64,000 nt of DNA from Dendrobium chrysotoxum (taxonomy: Eukaryota > Streptophyta > Magnoliopsida > Asparagales > Orchidaceae), in contig CM034309.1 in the NCBI GenBank assembly GCA_019925795.1, positions 28,452,729-28,516,728 on the forward strand, given 5' to 3'. The notes below the pieces were generated by a model. The model saw only the letters and a program-made list of their open reading frames with translations, searched no databases and was not told the origin of the DNA. This document shows, one piece after another, positions 24,385 to 35,565 of this stretch (the first letter of the stretch is position 1; each line of letters opens with the position of its first letter). A program made the translations under genes and the position numbers.

Positions 24385-24505
24385 TTCTTGTTACATTACA
24401 CAGCTTTTTATTGATAACTTCAGATGGAACTGATTCTCAGGAAAGGAAAATACAGCTTTGAAGGACCAAGCTCCCAGCGGTCTTCTGATAGAACTCAATG
24501 TGACC
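24385..24505 (-). other. Candidate last exon with polyadenylation signal
   Basis: On the minus strand, a pyrimidine-rich tract ending in TTTTTTTCAG gives a strong 3' splice site before 24505. An AATAAA signal lies at 24412-24407. No full-length frame starts here, so it looks like a terminal exon that is mostly untranslated. Joined to the SARD4-like gene at 34569, the frame gives three more residues (Gly-Ser-His) and a TGA at 24497-24495. The exon itself is a moderate prediction; its partner gene is inference. Confidence 0.4.
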
Positions 24506-25107
24506 CTGAAAAAAATAAACAAGGAATTCCCATCAAGGGAACAATATGAGATTTAAGTGATTTCTTTAACTGGTGTCAAAACATAAAATTTTGTTCTGCA
24601 TTAATTTTTTTTTTAAATAATTAGCATAAGTTCCACTGATTAAATTATTAATTAGGATGAGTTTAAAAAATTATTAAATTTATTTTGAGATGATTTTAAT
24701 CTAAAATTTGATTAATTTTTAATATATTGCACTCATCTTAAAGTATTAATAATTTTTAGAACTATTCTGATCAAAATTTGGTCATAAAGATTTAGTTAAA
24801 GCATAAATCAAAAGAGAAAAGCTTTCTAATGGAAGAAACACCCGGATTAACAAGTAAATACACAAGTCAAACATCTATCCCGGTAAAAGGCAAGAACAAC
24901 TACGATCCTGAATGACACTCTCAATGATGTGTCCTTACGATTTACAAGTAACTTGCCAGAATTTCAGTGGAGAAAACAAGCACTAAACCCAAAACTTCAT
25001 TGTTAAACAAAAAAGAGAAATGCCATGCCACACTCTAAATAAATTCAGCGTGCAGAAGAATATGCAAAAGAATATCCCACAAAAATCATGGAAGCTATAA
25101 AGCAAGA
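24506..25107. other. Spacer, possible intron sequence
   Basis: AT-rich, without open frames or recognised repeats. If the exon at 24505 is real, this is intron. Confidence 0.3.
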
Positions 25108-25576
25108 TGTTAGACCGGTCCAATACCGGTCCTACGGGACCGGTTCAAGCGTAATAGGGGCAGGATTTCTTCACCTTTTATACGTGCAGCTCAAGCCGAC
25201 CAGTCCAAAAGAGTTGTTTAGGAAAGATTTTTGAGGGAGTTAGGAGGGAAATTTGAATGTAGGGACTATTTAGAGATTTCCTTTTGGATTGTATGCATAA
25301 AATAGTTTGTTTTCCTAGGGTTAGGGCATCTTGAATTTGGCTGAAATTTGAGATCTCTTAGTTTCTTGGGCTCTAACGGCGTCTAGAGATTTGGGAGAGA
25401 GAGATCCTCCTCTCGAATAGAGGATCAATTGTATCTTGGTATTTTCTATTTCTATTTCATCAAATAATACAAATTATCTACTATTTTTCTAATTTTGTGT
25501 GGATTTTTGTGGAGAATTCTAGCTGTTTTCCAAAGATTGTTAGGAAATTCTAGAGGTCTTCAAATGTTTCCTATCA
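25108..25576 (+). repeat. Solo LTR, chromovirus-like family
   Basis: Starts TGTTAGACCGG and ends TTTCCTATCA, with near-identical flanking pentamers CAAGA (25103-25107) and TAAGA (25577-25581). The inner segment with CGGCGTCTAGAG and CCTCCTCTCGAATAGAGG is shared with the LTR nested at 27301-27841, read on the other strand. No internal region follows, so it is a solo LTR. Confidence 0.7.
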
Positions 25577-25913
25577 TAAGATTTTATGGAATTGAAATTT
25601 GGCTTGCACTGTACTTTCATCTTAAGGAAGGGAGCTATGTGTAACATATTGAATGTTTATAATAGAATGACAAATTGGTACCAAAAATTATAATGGAAAT
25701 ATTTACCATTCACAGATTCTGAACCTATAAACCCGATTTACCGCCGCATGGGAATAACTGAACCAGTTCTGTACAATGAAACAAGTAGGTAACAAGTAAC
25801 ATTTTAGTCATTAAATGTCTTTTTTTGTGTGTAAAACAGTTAATGTAATATATAGGAAAAAAGTATCTAGAAATCAACTTTCAACTCTCCGATGGACAAA
25901 TTTCAATGCAATT

Positions 25914-26207
25914 TGATAGTACTCGAACCCAGAAAACTATAGATTTTTCACTAAAACAGCACCAAAAGATGGGAAACACTAATTTCAACACCCTTAAATC
26001 AAAGAAAACAGCAAATACAACACACCCGTACAAGAAAACAGCAAGACAACCCCTTAAAAAAAAAGAGAACAGCAGCACTACAACTCAATGCCGGAAAGAA
26101 AGATAACTTCAATCTACTCTTCGAGAGGTAGATCAACTCTCCCACACAAGAATCTCCTTAAAACCTGCTCTGGACAACAATAGTTGCCTCCCCTCTTTCT
26201 CCAAACT

Positions 26208-26251
<44 letters not shown>

Positions 26252-26255
26252 AGCA
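25914..26255 (-). repeat. 3' LTR of the Ty3/gypsy element
   Basis: The plus strand reads TGATAGTACTCG at one edge and TATAGCA at the other, containing a (CT)n run at about 26211-26248. It pairs with the copy starting at 31693. Confidence 0.85.
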
Positions 26256-26302
26256 TTACTCCCTCCTAAGTTCTCCTCTCCTTTGATAGGTAATTAATGT
26301 TG

Positions 26303-26437
26303 ATTTGGGCCCCACATTTGGCTTCCCCATGCTGCCCCCCTTTTTCTTGCTTGGGCCCATATTTGGCTTACCCATGCTGCCCCCCTTTTCTTGCTTGGGC
26401 CCCATATTTGGCTTACCCATGTTGCCGCCCACTTGAT
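26303..26437. repeat. Minisatellite of about 48 bp, three copies, in the polyprotein tail
   Basis: Three copies of a unit holding TTTGGCTTACCCATGCTGCC. On the minus strand they encode repeats of the type GGSMGKPNMGP at the C-terminal end of the polyprotein, just before the polypurine tract. Confidence 0.85.
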
Positions 26438-27300
26438 TGTTCCCTATGCTGCCCCTCTTTACTTGCTCCGCCTCCCCAAGCGCCCTAGTGGGCCCCACTG
26501 TCTTAACATTACTCTCTTCCCAAAAAGGCACCTTGTTCTCAAGGTGGAAGGAAGGAAAATGCTTTCTGATTGTGTGATAGTGCTCCCATGTGGCATCATA
26601 TTCTGGCAAATTCTTCCACCTAACTAATGCCTCCTTCGCCCAGGTCTTGCCCTAACGCACCTCCACTACTTTCATGGGCTCCAAAATCACCTCTATGTCA
26701 TCTGTCAATGTAGCCAGTGATGTTGAGGATGCCGTGTGTTCTCCAATTGCTCGTCCCAGCTGTGATACATGAAATACTGAATGAATAATTGTGTTGGGTG
26801 GCAAGTCTAAACGGTAAGCTCGACTATTTCATAGGGCCCAAAATAGCAGGGAGAAAGTTTTTCATTTACTCTTCTTGCTACAATCATTGTCAATATGGTC
26901 GGAGATTCAAATACACTTTGTCCCCAACATCAAACTGTACATCTCTCCTATGTGTATCTGCTTGTCTTTTCATGATATGTTGGGCTCTCGGTAGGCGCCC
27001 TTTTAATTCTGCTAACATCCAAACCCTTTCCTCCAAATATTGCTCAATTGAGGATATTGATGTGTTGCCGTGCCCATAACACACCAAATGGGGAGGATCT
27101 CTACCATACAATATTTTGAATGGTGTTGTCTGAGCTGTTGTATAATAAGTATTGTATCAATATTCTGCCCAAGCTAACCTTTTTTACCATAATGTTGGGG
27201 TGTCAAATACAAAACACTGTAGATAAGTTTCCATATTGCGGTTCATCACCTCTATCTGTCCATCCGTCTGGGGGTGATACGCAGTGCTGCGCTTCAATAC

Positions 27301-27841
27301 TGTGATGCGCCTTGGTATAAAAAACAGCAACAAACTCCAAGAGATTCAACGCAAAAATAAATTTTTATTTATAGAAAACCAAATACGAACAAAGCAAAAT
27401 ACAATGACCCTCTTTCGAGAGGAGGACCTTCTCTCTCAAACCCTAGACACCGTTAGGATCCCTCACAAAAAGAAGACAACAACACTCTCAAATCAAATTC
27501 TGCATACAAACATAACATAAATCCTACTACTTATAACAAACAATAAAACAACAAATTCCAAAAAATCCCTCCCCCAATTTCCTTTCAAATCAGCCCCTAA
27601 ATCAACCATCTCTAATTTGAAAATGCCTAATTAATCTCCTCCAATTCAGCCCCCAAATCAGCCCCCTTTTAATTAGGAAATATCTCCTAATTAATCTCCT
27701 TTAAATCAACCCCTAAATCAGCCCTTTTTTAGTTAGGAAATATCTCCTAATTAATCACTTCCTTAATTCCTCTTCTCACATATGTAATGATAGGTTTAAT
27801 GGGCCCCACAAGGGGGGCTTGAATTGCCCTCTCCCATATCA
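27301..27841 (-). repeat. LTR nested inside the integrase core
   Basis: The integrase reading breaks off after a KMQGT-like motif at about 27845 and resumes with LKRSTAYHPQ at about 27298. The insert between reads TGATATGG to GCATCACA on the minus strand, with LTR-type TG...CA ends. Its middle (CCTCCTCTCGAAAGAGG, AACGGTGTCTAGGG) matches the solo LTR at 25108-25576. Flanking pentamers are not clearly identical, so the target duplication is unclear. Confidence 0.7.
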
Positions 27842-28407
27842 TATTGTTCCCTGCATTTTGAACAATTCTCTCCATAAATGGCTCAAAAAGACCTTGTCTC
27901 AATCTGACATTATAGACTCCTGTATGCCATGCAGACGAACCACTTCTCTTATGAATGCCTCTGCGACGGATACTGCCGTATAGGGGTGGCGCATAGGAAT
28001 AAAATGTGCATATTTGCTCAATCGATCTACCACCACCAAAATGATTGTGAACCCTGATGATTTGGGCAGGCCCTCGATAAAATCCATAGTGACCTCCTAT
28101 ACTTTCCCTAGTAGTGCCAAAGGTTGTAGGAGTCCCCCAGGAGTCATTGCCAAGTACTTGTGTCTTTAACACACATCACAGCTCTTCACCATTTCTTCCA
28201 CATCCTTCAACATACCAGTCCAGCAGAATTCAACGGTCAATCTCCTGTATGTTTTCTGCACCCCCGAATGCCCTCCAATTAAACAGCTATGGAACTCCCG
28301 CAACAGCTGAGGGATGGACGACGATGTCCGGGGAAGCACCAATCGTCCCTGATATAGTAACTTCAACCCAACTAAGGCATATCCAGGGTGGCTATCCTTA
28401 TCCTTCA

Positions 28408-28530
28408 ATAAGTCAGATCTGATATTGCCTAACCCTTCATCATGCTCATTGTCCTTCCTCAGGGGAGATAAGTCAGATCAGATCTTTCCAAACCCTTCAT
28501 CCTGCTCATTGTCCTTCCTCAGGGCTTCCC
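28408..28530. repeat. 60-bp tandem duplication in pol
   Basis: Two copies of a 60-bp unit containing AACCCTTCATC and GCTCATTGTCCTTCCTCAGG, about 28410-28469 and 28470-28529. The length keeps the frame. It lies between RNase H and integrase. Confidence 0.85.
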
Positions 28531-30607
28531 AGTCCATGACCATCGGAATTGATAGAGGTAAAATCTATGGAGTCTCCAAGCATCGTGATAAGGCATATGC
28601 TGCCATGTTCTCTAGTCAAGGTCGATCAGTATTGCATCTCAAAGTCATACCCCAATAACTTGGAGAGCCATCGTTGATGCTCCTCTGTTACTATTCGCTG
28701 CTCTAGCAGAAACTTAAAGCTCCTCTGATTAGTCCTGATTATGAAATGTCGTCCCGACAAGTACGAACATCACTTATGTATGGCTAGTATGATTGTCATC
28801 AGCTCCCTCTCATAAACTTATTTGAGCTTTGCTCTGGCGGTCATTACCTGACTGAAGTATACCATTGGCCTTTGATTCTGCATGAGTACCACTCCAAGTC
28901 CATAATTTGAGGCATCGGTCTCCACTATGAACGTCTGACTGAAATATGGTAATGTTAGCACTGAAACTATAGTCATGATTTTTTTCAACTGCTTGAAGGC
29001 TCTAATCACTGCTTCCCCCAACTGAAAGTTATCCTTCTTCAACTGTTCTGTTAGTGGTCCGACTATCGAGCTGTACCCTTTTACAAACTTTCTATAATAC
29101 CCTGTGAAGCCCAAAAAACCCCTGAGTTCCTTCAGCGCCTTGGGTATAGGCCACCTCAACATGGCCTCAATCTTGCATTGATCAACTGCCACCCCTTCTT
29201 GAGACACGACATGTCCCAAGTACTCCACTCTGGATTGTGCAAAGGAGCATTTTTTTCAAGTTGGCGAATAGTTGGTGACGATGTTCTCTCAAAGTTGCCA
29301 AAACAACCTTTAGATGATCCAAGTGCTCCTCCTGGGTCTTACTGTAAATTAGAATATCATCAAAAAATACCAATACGAACTTCCAGAGGTATGGTTAGAA
29401 AATTCGATTCATGAGAGACTGGCAGGTGGCTGGAGCATTGGTGAGGTCAAAAGGCATCACTAGGAACTCGTAATGTCCCTAATATGTCCGAAAAGCAGCC
29501 TTGTGCACATCTTCTGCTCTCATCCTGATCTGATGATAGCCCGACTTCAAATCAATCTTGGTAAAGATCATCGCTCCATACAACTCGTCCAACAACTCAT
29601 CTATCATCAAAATAAAAAACTTATTTGGAACGGTATCCTTATTCAGGGCCCATAGTCCACACAAGATCTCCAGCTCACATCCTTTTTCTTCACTAACAGT
29701 ATCGAGTTCGAGAACGGACTCACGCTCGGCCGGATGTTCCCAATCTCCAACATCTCTCGAATCAGCTTCTCTATCTCATTCTTCTTAATCTGAGGGTATA
29801 TATAAGGTCTAACACTGATGGGTGTAGCTCCCTCCCTCATGGTAATGGCATGCTCCTACTCCCTCGAGGGTGGTAATCCATGAGGGGCCTAAAATTTATC
29901 TCTAAATTGGTATAGTAGTGGCTGGACTAGCAATGGTACCTCCTATACCTCGTCCTCCTGAATCCCTTCAATGGTCTTGAGAGATATCATGGTCTTGGAT
30001 AAACTAGAATCCCCCTTAATGATCTTCTTCCTCCCTTCCACTTGGATTTCCATTGTCAAGGCCCTCCAATTTATCCTAGTTTCCCCCAAAGTCTCTAGTC
30101 ATCTCATACCCAATATCACATCAGTTCTTCCTAACTCCAATGGAAGAAAATCATCCCTTACTTGTACCCCCTGTAGTGTTAAGGCCCCCTACAGATGCCC
30201 CTACTCCTTTCTATCTTCCCTATTCTCATCATCACCCCATAACATCCCGTGTCTACTAGCTTCAGCCCCAACTCATCCACCACCTGACTGGAAATGAAAT
30301 TGTGGGTTGCCCCACTATCTATCAGCACTACCACAGCCTTACCCTCTATACCCCCTTACCTTCATGGTGTGGTTTGGAGTTAACCCCACCACTAAATTCA
30401 GTGAAACCTCAGCTAGGTCCAGGTGTAGATGCTCCTTTTCCTCCACCATCAACTCACCTTCACCCTCCCCTTTAGCTTCATTATCATCACAGACGGTGAG
30501 AATATGAAGGGTCCGGTCCATACACTTATGACCTGGGGTAAACTTATCATCACACCTAAAGCAACCCCTTTGCCCGCCTCTCCTGCAACTCCATTTCAGT
30601 CAAACGC

Positions 30608-31266
30608 TTGAAATTTTCTCCCGATCTTGCCCCCACACCTCGATCTCTAGGTGGTTCTTTCTGGGCTAGTACAGATGGCACTTTTGGTACCAAAAAAGTG
30701 GTCGTCGTTTGGTATGTAGTCTTGGCCGACTGCTTTGACTTCCCTTCTCCAGAGACCTCTTATCTTCCACTAGTTGGGCTAGCTTCATGGTCTCCCCTAG
30801 CCCTCTCGGTCTCAACACCCTCACTGCAGCCCTAATCTCTGGTCTCAACCCCTTCATGAAGTTTCCCTCTAAATCCGTTTCTGACAGTCTCCCCACACGA
30901 CTAGAAAGGAACTCGAACTTCTCCCGATAATCCATCACGATCTCTTCCTGCAAAAGAGCAAAAAAAAGGCTTATAGAAGTCTCCTTCCCGACTAGTTTGA
31001 AAACATTCTAATAAACAATAATTGAACTCCTCCCACGTTCTGATTGGAGCCCTTATGTCCCTCCATTGATACCACGCTAGAGCTTTTCCTTTCAAACATA
31101 GAGCAGCTGTCGTGAGCCTCTCTTCATCTATTAGCACGTTCACCGCAAAATACCTCTCTACCCTATATATCCACCCATGTGTATCTTCCCCTTCGAACAT
31201 AGGCATCTTTAACTTCCTCACCCTCAGGTCTCCCCAATTTTCTCTTCCTTCTCTGACTCCCCCCAT
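30608..31266 (-). pseudogene. Ty3/gypsy gag (two frame pieces)
   Basis: The piece at 31266-30901 contains KMPMFEGEDTHGWIYRVERY and LKGKALAWYQW, the plant retrotransposon gag core. After a frame change, 30953-30666 continues with VMDYREKFEFLSSRVG and FMKGLRPEIRAAV, the second half of the domain. The frameshift near 30950 breaks it. The product would form the virus-like particle. Confidence 0.85.
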
Positions 31267-31692
31267 GTAACGGTTATGATAATCTCTCCCCTATCCCCTT
31301 CATATGTCTCCCTTTCATCAACTTCAGCCCGCCTGAATTCTTCATTCCCATACCTCCAAATGCCATAACTCCCCCCATTTCTCTCCTAGGTGGTGGTTCA
31401 AAAGATTGCCTCCTTTCCTCTTACCACAAGATCTCTACATAGTGATCATCATTTTGGTTGCCGGAATTTTCATTTCCTCCTATCGACGCTCTTGCCTCTG
31501 ATATCGCCGGTTGGACGTGAAGATCCAACACCTTCTTCACCATCCCTTCTAGGTTGGAAAACTTTTACTCCATTAATGAAATTCTATCTTCAAATGCCGA
31601 TTTGAGTTGGTCAACTTCTCCTTCAAGATGCTCTTCCAAAGCATCAACTTTATTCGCCGCCATAGGTCCCAAATCGTGCTCTACTACCAATT

Positions 31693-31960
31693 TGATAGGA
31701 CTTGAACCCATAAAATTATAGATTTTTCACTAAAACAGTACCCAAAGATGGAAAACACTAATTTCAACACCCTTAAATCAAAGAAAACAACAAATACAAA
31801 GCACATGTATAAGAAAATAGCAAGATAACCCTTAAAAATAGAGAACAACATCACTACAACTCAATATCGAAAAGAAAGATAACTTTAATCTACTCTTTGA
31901 GAGGTAGATCAGCTCTCCCACACAAGAATCTCCTTGAAACCTACTCTGGACAACAATAGT

Positions 31961-32026
<66 letters not shown>
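31693..32026 (-). repeat. 5' LTR of the Ty3/gypsy element
   Basis: Starts TGATAGGACTTG on the plus strand and matches 25914-26255. It ends in a long (CT)n run (about 31969-32025) at the edge of the terminal-inverted-repeat element. Compared with the other LTR it has more T/A at former C/G positions. Confidence 0.8.
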
Positions 32027-32027
<1 letters not shown>

Positions 32028-33387
32028 GATGCACCGACACGAACACGGTGACACGGACACTGCTATCATTGAAAATATAGGACACAGGTACGGTGCGGAC
32101 ATGGCATTATAATTTTTTAAATAGTGTGGAAATTAATATAACATCATATTAGAAATGACAATTAATAATAAATCAATATCATAATTACTTGTCTATCCTA
32201 ACATCATCAAGTTTGGCTTAAGTATAAACTTACAGTGTGCATACAGAGGACAAGCAAGCTATCATTACATTGTCCATCAATCAAATAAACTTGATATGGA
32301 TTTTCATGTTGAGAGTCCATAAAATGCAACTTATGCTCTTAATACTGAACTTGATGTAGTAGGATTTGTGGAGATCTTATACTAGCTATGCATAAATCCT
32401 ATAGACTACTGCATGCAAGATGATAACGAAACTAACTAAAATTCAAGATGAAGTTTTTAATGGTTTGCTATCATAGGCATGCAAAACTCAAATTCTATTA
32501 TGTATAAAAATCAGTAGTAAAATTTGGGATAAATAATAAACAATGAATAATATACTATTAATTTAAAAAAATAATAATAAAGAACTTCAACAAATTGAAT
32601 GGTTTTGTAAACCTTAATCCTAGAACTCAAAAGAACTTCTAGCATTTGGGATCATATGCCATTCCTCGCTTAGATCATTAGTTGCAGAGGGTTGAGGATG
32701 TCAGTCATAATTCACTTAGAATAAATTAAGAACAATCACCAAAATAACAAAAAAGATTGTGAAATTGAAAAGATAAAATAAATAAATAACATCCTACATC
32801 TTCTAAGCCAACTTACGGAGCATACGTACAAGCTTACTTTCTACAATGCAGCACAATCGAACGAGTCGGATGCCCTGGTCGCCTATAGAAATGACGAAGA
32901 TGACTACCGATAAAGCTTCAATAAAGCGTACGGCACTTGTGCATACTCATCTGCCTGCGAAAATGAAGAAGACGATGAACACCAATCTTTAATCGCACGT
33001 TCGACTTCGCATGCCTTCAAAAAATAAACAAAACGACGAAGACGCAAGCACCTTCGGCCTCACTTGCTCGCGTATTACGCTCCTTCGGCCTCGCATGCTC
33101 GCGTATTAAGCTGCTTCGGCCTTGCCTACTCGCATAAACGAAGAAGATGACGCAAAACCCTTGCCTGCTCGCAGAAATGATTTCGAATACGAAAGGATGC
33201 GGGATAACCAAGATGTACGCGTTTCGGCTCGTTTTATTTAATTAAAAGACTTTGATTTTACTAATTAAATATCATTGAAAATATTAGCACACACGTATTT
33301 GTTTAAATTTAAATATTATTTCAATCGGATACATTTCAGCCGTGTTCGACACTGCATACCTTCATAAGTAGTTGTGTCGGTGCATCA
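32027..33387. mobile_element. 1.36 kb DNA element with 14-bp perfect terminal inverted repeats
   Basis: TGATGCACCGACAC at 32027-32040 and its exact complement at 33374-33387, flanked by TA on both sides. The next inner bases also resemble each other (GAACACGG on both arms, at different spacing). No transposase frame is visible, so it is non-autonomous. Inside, about 33045-33135, a unit of about 31 bp containing CTTCGGCCTCGCATGCTCGCG is repeated three times. TA duplications suggest a Tc1/mariner-like or other TA-targeting family; the ends do not match a family I can name. Confidence 0.7.
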
Positions 33388-34560
33388 TATTGTTTAATGG
33401 ATCTAAGATCAAGGTTGACAAGTTTATCACTAATAGACTGAGGTACAACAAAACTTTAGTCAATTCCCATCGATAATTAAGAGAGGGGTGGCACATAGAA
33501 ATGATTCTCTCAATATAGTATATTTAATCACCAAATAGGAGATTATTAAAAATGCCGATCTTAGTTTCTCCAAAAAAAAATTGTAGATAATATTTTCAAA
33601 AACTGAGTTTGAAATTAGTTTTAACAAATATGACTACATCAAAGGTTACCATGAGTTTAGCTAATTAGTTCCCTTAATCCTTGTTAACAATAACAAAAAT
33701 GACTTCATGCATGCCTACTGCCAACAAGTAATACCCATTTGTGATGCTCCCCCAATAATTCTGGATCATAATGAATTTTGTATTGGTATGTTCCAGTTCA
33801 TGTTGTTCTCCATTGTCAACTATGTGATATGACTAGTTGTTTCAAAAACATCTTTGGGTAGGAGAGGGGGGTGGGGAATGGAAAATGTATTAAAAACCTT
33901 TTTGTAGATTGAAAAAATAATAAAAGCGATGGAGATCTAGGTGCTTAATCTCACCGCTTAGGATTCTCTCATGTTTTTAGCTCTCTTTCTTACAGTCTTA
34001 CATTTTGTGAAGTATTTGAACACACAATGCAAGGAGTAGGGGTTTCGCGGTAGTTCCTTACAAGCAATGTTGTGTCATTGCTTGCACCACCTTAATACAA
34101 CTTCATACAAGATATTTGTGAAAATAGCAGCATATCAAAGAATGTATTCAAATATTCCAGATGTACATTTAAAATTAGCACGACAGAACAAACAGCCTTA
34201 ACCAAGCATGCTGTCACCAAAACTGGCGCATTCCAATACTTCGATATCTAAATTAAGCTGGGTAGCATTAATTTGAACTGACGAACTTGAAACTTATTGG
34301 CTCAATTTTCATGAAAGGTGTTTAATGTCACTTAATTCATTTACTGCGTTGAACCTAAGAGGATGAGTAGCAAACGTATAAATTGATCCAAAAAAGAATT
34401 TAGAAAACTAAGGAATCTTATCGCAAATTGATCGGCTAGCAAATTCTAAGATCCTCAAATATAACCCAAAAAAAGTTCCTGTTGCAATAAGAAATCAAGC
34501 TAATGATTTACCCTCCAGATACCTTCAAATAAACAAAAGTACGATATCAGATTTAGAAGG
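33388..34560. other. Spacer, no gene seen
   Basis: AT-rich sequence without supported features. It lies downstream of the SARD4-like stop codon and would be intron if the distal exon at 24505 is used. Confidence 0.4.
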
Positions 34561-35565
34561 CTAATTACCTCTGATATGAGTCTCATAAGCCAACTGCCCC
34601 GCGAGAAGATCAACCACAGCTGTTCCCACAGACTTGAACACGGTGATCTCCTCTGGACTTCTCCTCCCAACCTTCATACCTCCAGCCAAATCCACCAGAG
34701 TCCCTACCACATCCTCACGGGAAATAGTCCCTCTCTCGAAGGCACCAACCAACTCACCAGCCTCCGCCAAGGCCGGCTCGAAATCCACAAACACTCTACC
34801 CCTTATTAAAGCCTCGTCGTCACACTCCCTCATCGCGGGGCTGAACGAACCCACCAGATCGAGATGCGCCCCCGGCTTAAGCTTTCTCCCTTTCACAATC
34901 GGATCCTGCGAGCTTGTCGCGCAGCTCACCACGTCTCCGATTCCGATCACATTGTCCAATATTTCTACATGCTCGAAAACTACATTTCCCCCTTCTTTCT
35001 CCTCCTCCTGAAGCCGTTTTACAAGATCCCGTGCCTTGGAAACCGATCGGTTCCAGATTATGACCCTCTCAATTCCCGGGCGAACAAATCTGTGGGCGCG
35101 GATGAGGTAAGGCGCGAGAGCCCCTGCGCCTACCATGATGAGAACGCGCGCGTCGTCACGCGCGAGGAAGCGGGCGGCAAGCGCTGAGACGGCAGAGGTG
35201 CGGAGGAGCGTGAGCTCAGTGCCATCGATGGCGGCGAGGGAAGCGCCGGTGGAGGAGCTGAAGAGGACGTAGGAGGCGGAGATGCCGGGGAGGCCTAAGG
35301 ATGTGTTGTGGGGGAAAGAGGTGACTATCTTGATGCCAATGTATGGGAGGGACGAGGAGGAAGACCAGGAGGGCATGAGGAGAAGCGAGGAGGAGTTTGA
35401 TGGATCGATGGCGAAGCTTTGGCGAAAGGGGGAGGTGACGGCAGCGGAGTGGGAAGGGAGGGAGGAGAGGAAGTGGGGTATGAGGGAGGACGGCGGGAGA
35501 AGGGAACGGAGGGAATGGGCGTCGAGGAAGGTGCAGCCACCGCCGATGATGGCTCCGGCGGACAT
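34561..35565 (-). CDS. SARD4-like reductase, ornithine cyclodeaminase/mu-crystallin family
   Basis: A 334-residue frame from the ATG at 35565 to TAG at 34561. It is typical of plant ornithine cyclodeaminase/mu-crystallin proteins. It has a substrate-side GIKIVTSFP stretch (77-85), the DGTELTLLRTSAVSALA segment (114-130), a Rossmann motif VGAGALA (145-151), and the late blocks SCATSSQDP, HLDLVGSF and ITVFKSVG. Arabidopsis SARD4, about the same length, reduces dehydropipecolate to pipecolate in systemic-immunity signalling, in plastids. Relatives could have other substrates. I see no clear transit peptide. Exon GC content is high. Just before the stop, AGAG|GTAATT (34569/34568) could be a splice donor; the alternative ending is Gly-Ser-His from an exon at 24505. 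Confidence 0.85.
   Translation of the reverse strand: MSAGAIIGGGCTFLDAHSLRSLLPPSSLIPHFLSSLPSHSAAVTSPFRQSFAIDPSNSSSLLLMPSWSSSSSLPYIGIKIVTSFPHNTSLGLPGISASYVLFSSSTGASLAAIDGTELTLLRTSAVSALAARFLARDDARVLIMVGAGALAPYLIRAHRFVRPGIERVIIWNRSVSKARDLVKRLQEEEKEGGNVVFEHVEILDNVIGIGDVVSCATSSQDPIVKGRKLKPGAHLDLVGSFSPAMRECDDEALIRGRVFVDFEPALAEAGELVGAFERGTISREDVVGTLVDLAGGMKVGRRSPEEITVFKSVGTAVVDLLAGQLAYETHIRGN

Larger units (their letters stand above)
26256..30521 (-). pseudogene. Ty3/gypsy pol: protease, RT, RNase H, integrase (frameshifted)
   Basis: Minus-strand fragments in order. The protease active site LIDSGATHNFIS lies near 30275. The RT has FTKIDLKSGYHQIR (about 29560) and FFDDILIYS (about 29360). The RNase H region has FIVETDASNYGLG (about 28920). 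The integrase zinc-binding His/Cys block ends CDVC at about 28166. The integrase core has VVVDRLSKYAHF (about 28035) and STAYHPQTDG (about 27270). The tail has VGDKVYLNLRP (about 26900) and EYDATWEHY (about 26590), resembling the C-termini of chromodomain-type elements. Stops and frameshifts are frequent. One TGA follows IMSD in the integrase core, and a 541 bp LTR (27301-27841) splits the core. It cannot make a working polyprotein. Confidence 0.88.
25914..32026 (-). mobile_element. Old Ty3/gypsy retrotransposon (chromovirus-like), broken
   Basis: Both LTRs are present in direct orientation: 25914-26255 (3' LTR) and from 31693 to about 32026 (5' LTR). By eye they differ at roughly 9% of positions, mostly C/T and G/A. 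Next to the 5' LTR, TTGGTAGTAGAGCAC (31689-31675 on the minus strand) resembles the common initiator-Met tRNA primer site. A purine-rich tract adjoins the 3' LTR at about 26256-26285. Domain order is gag, protease, RT, RNase H, integrase. CT microsatellites occupy one end of each LTR. The outer edge of the 5' LTR is obscured by the element starting at 32027. Confidence 0.88.

Noticed and set aside
27747..28172. 141-codon minus-strand ORF
   Set aside because: It is an alternative frame across the integrase and the nested LTR; the integrase motifs read in another frame.
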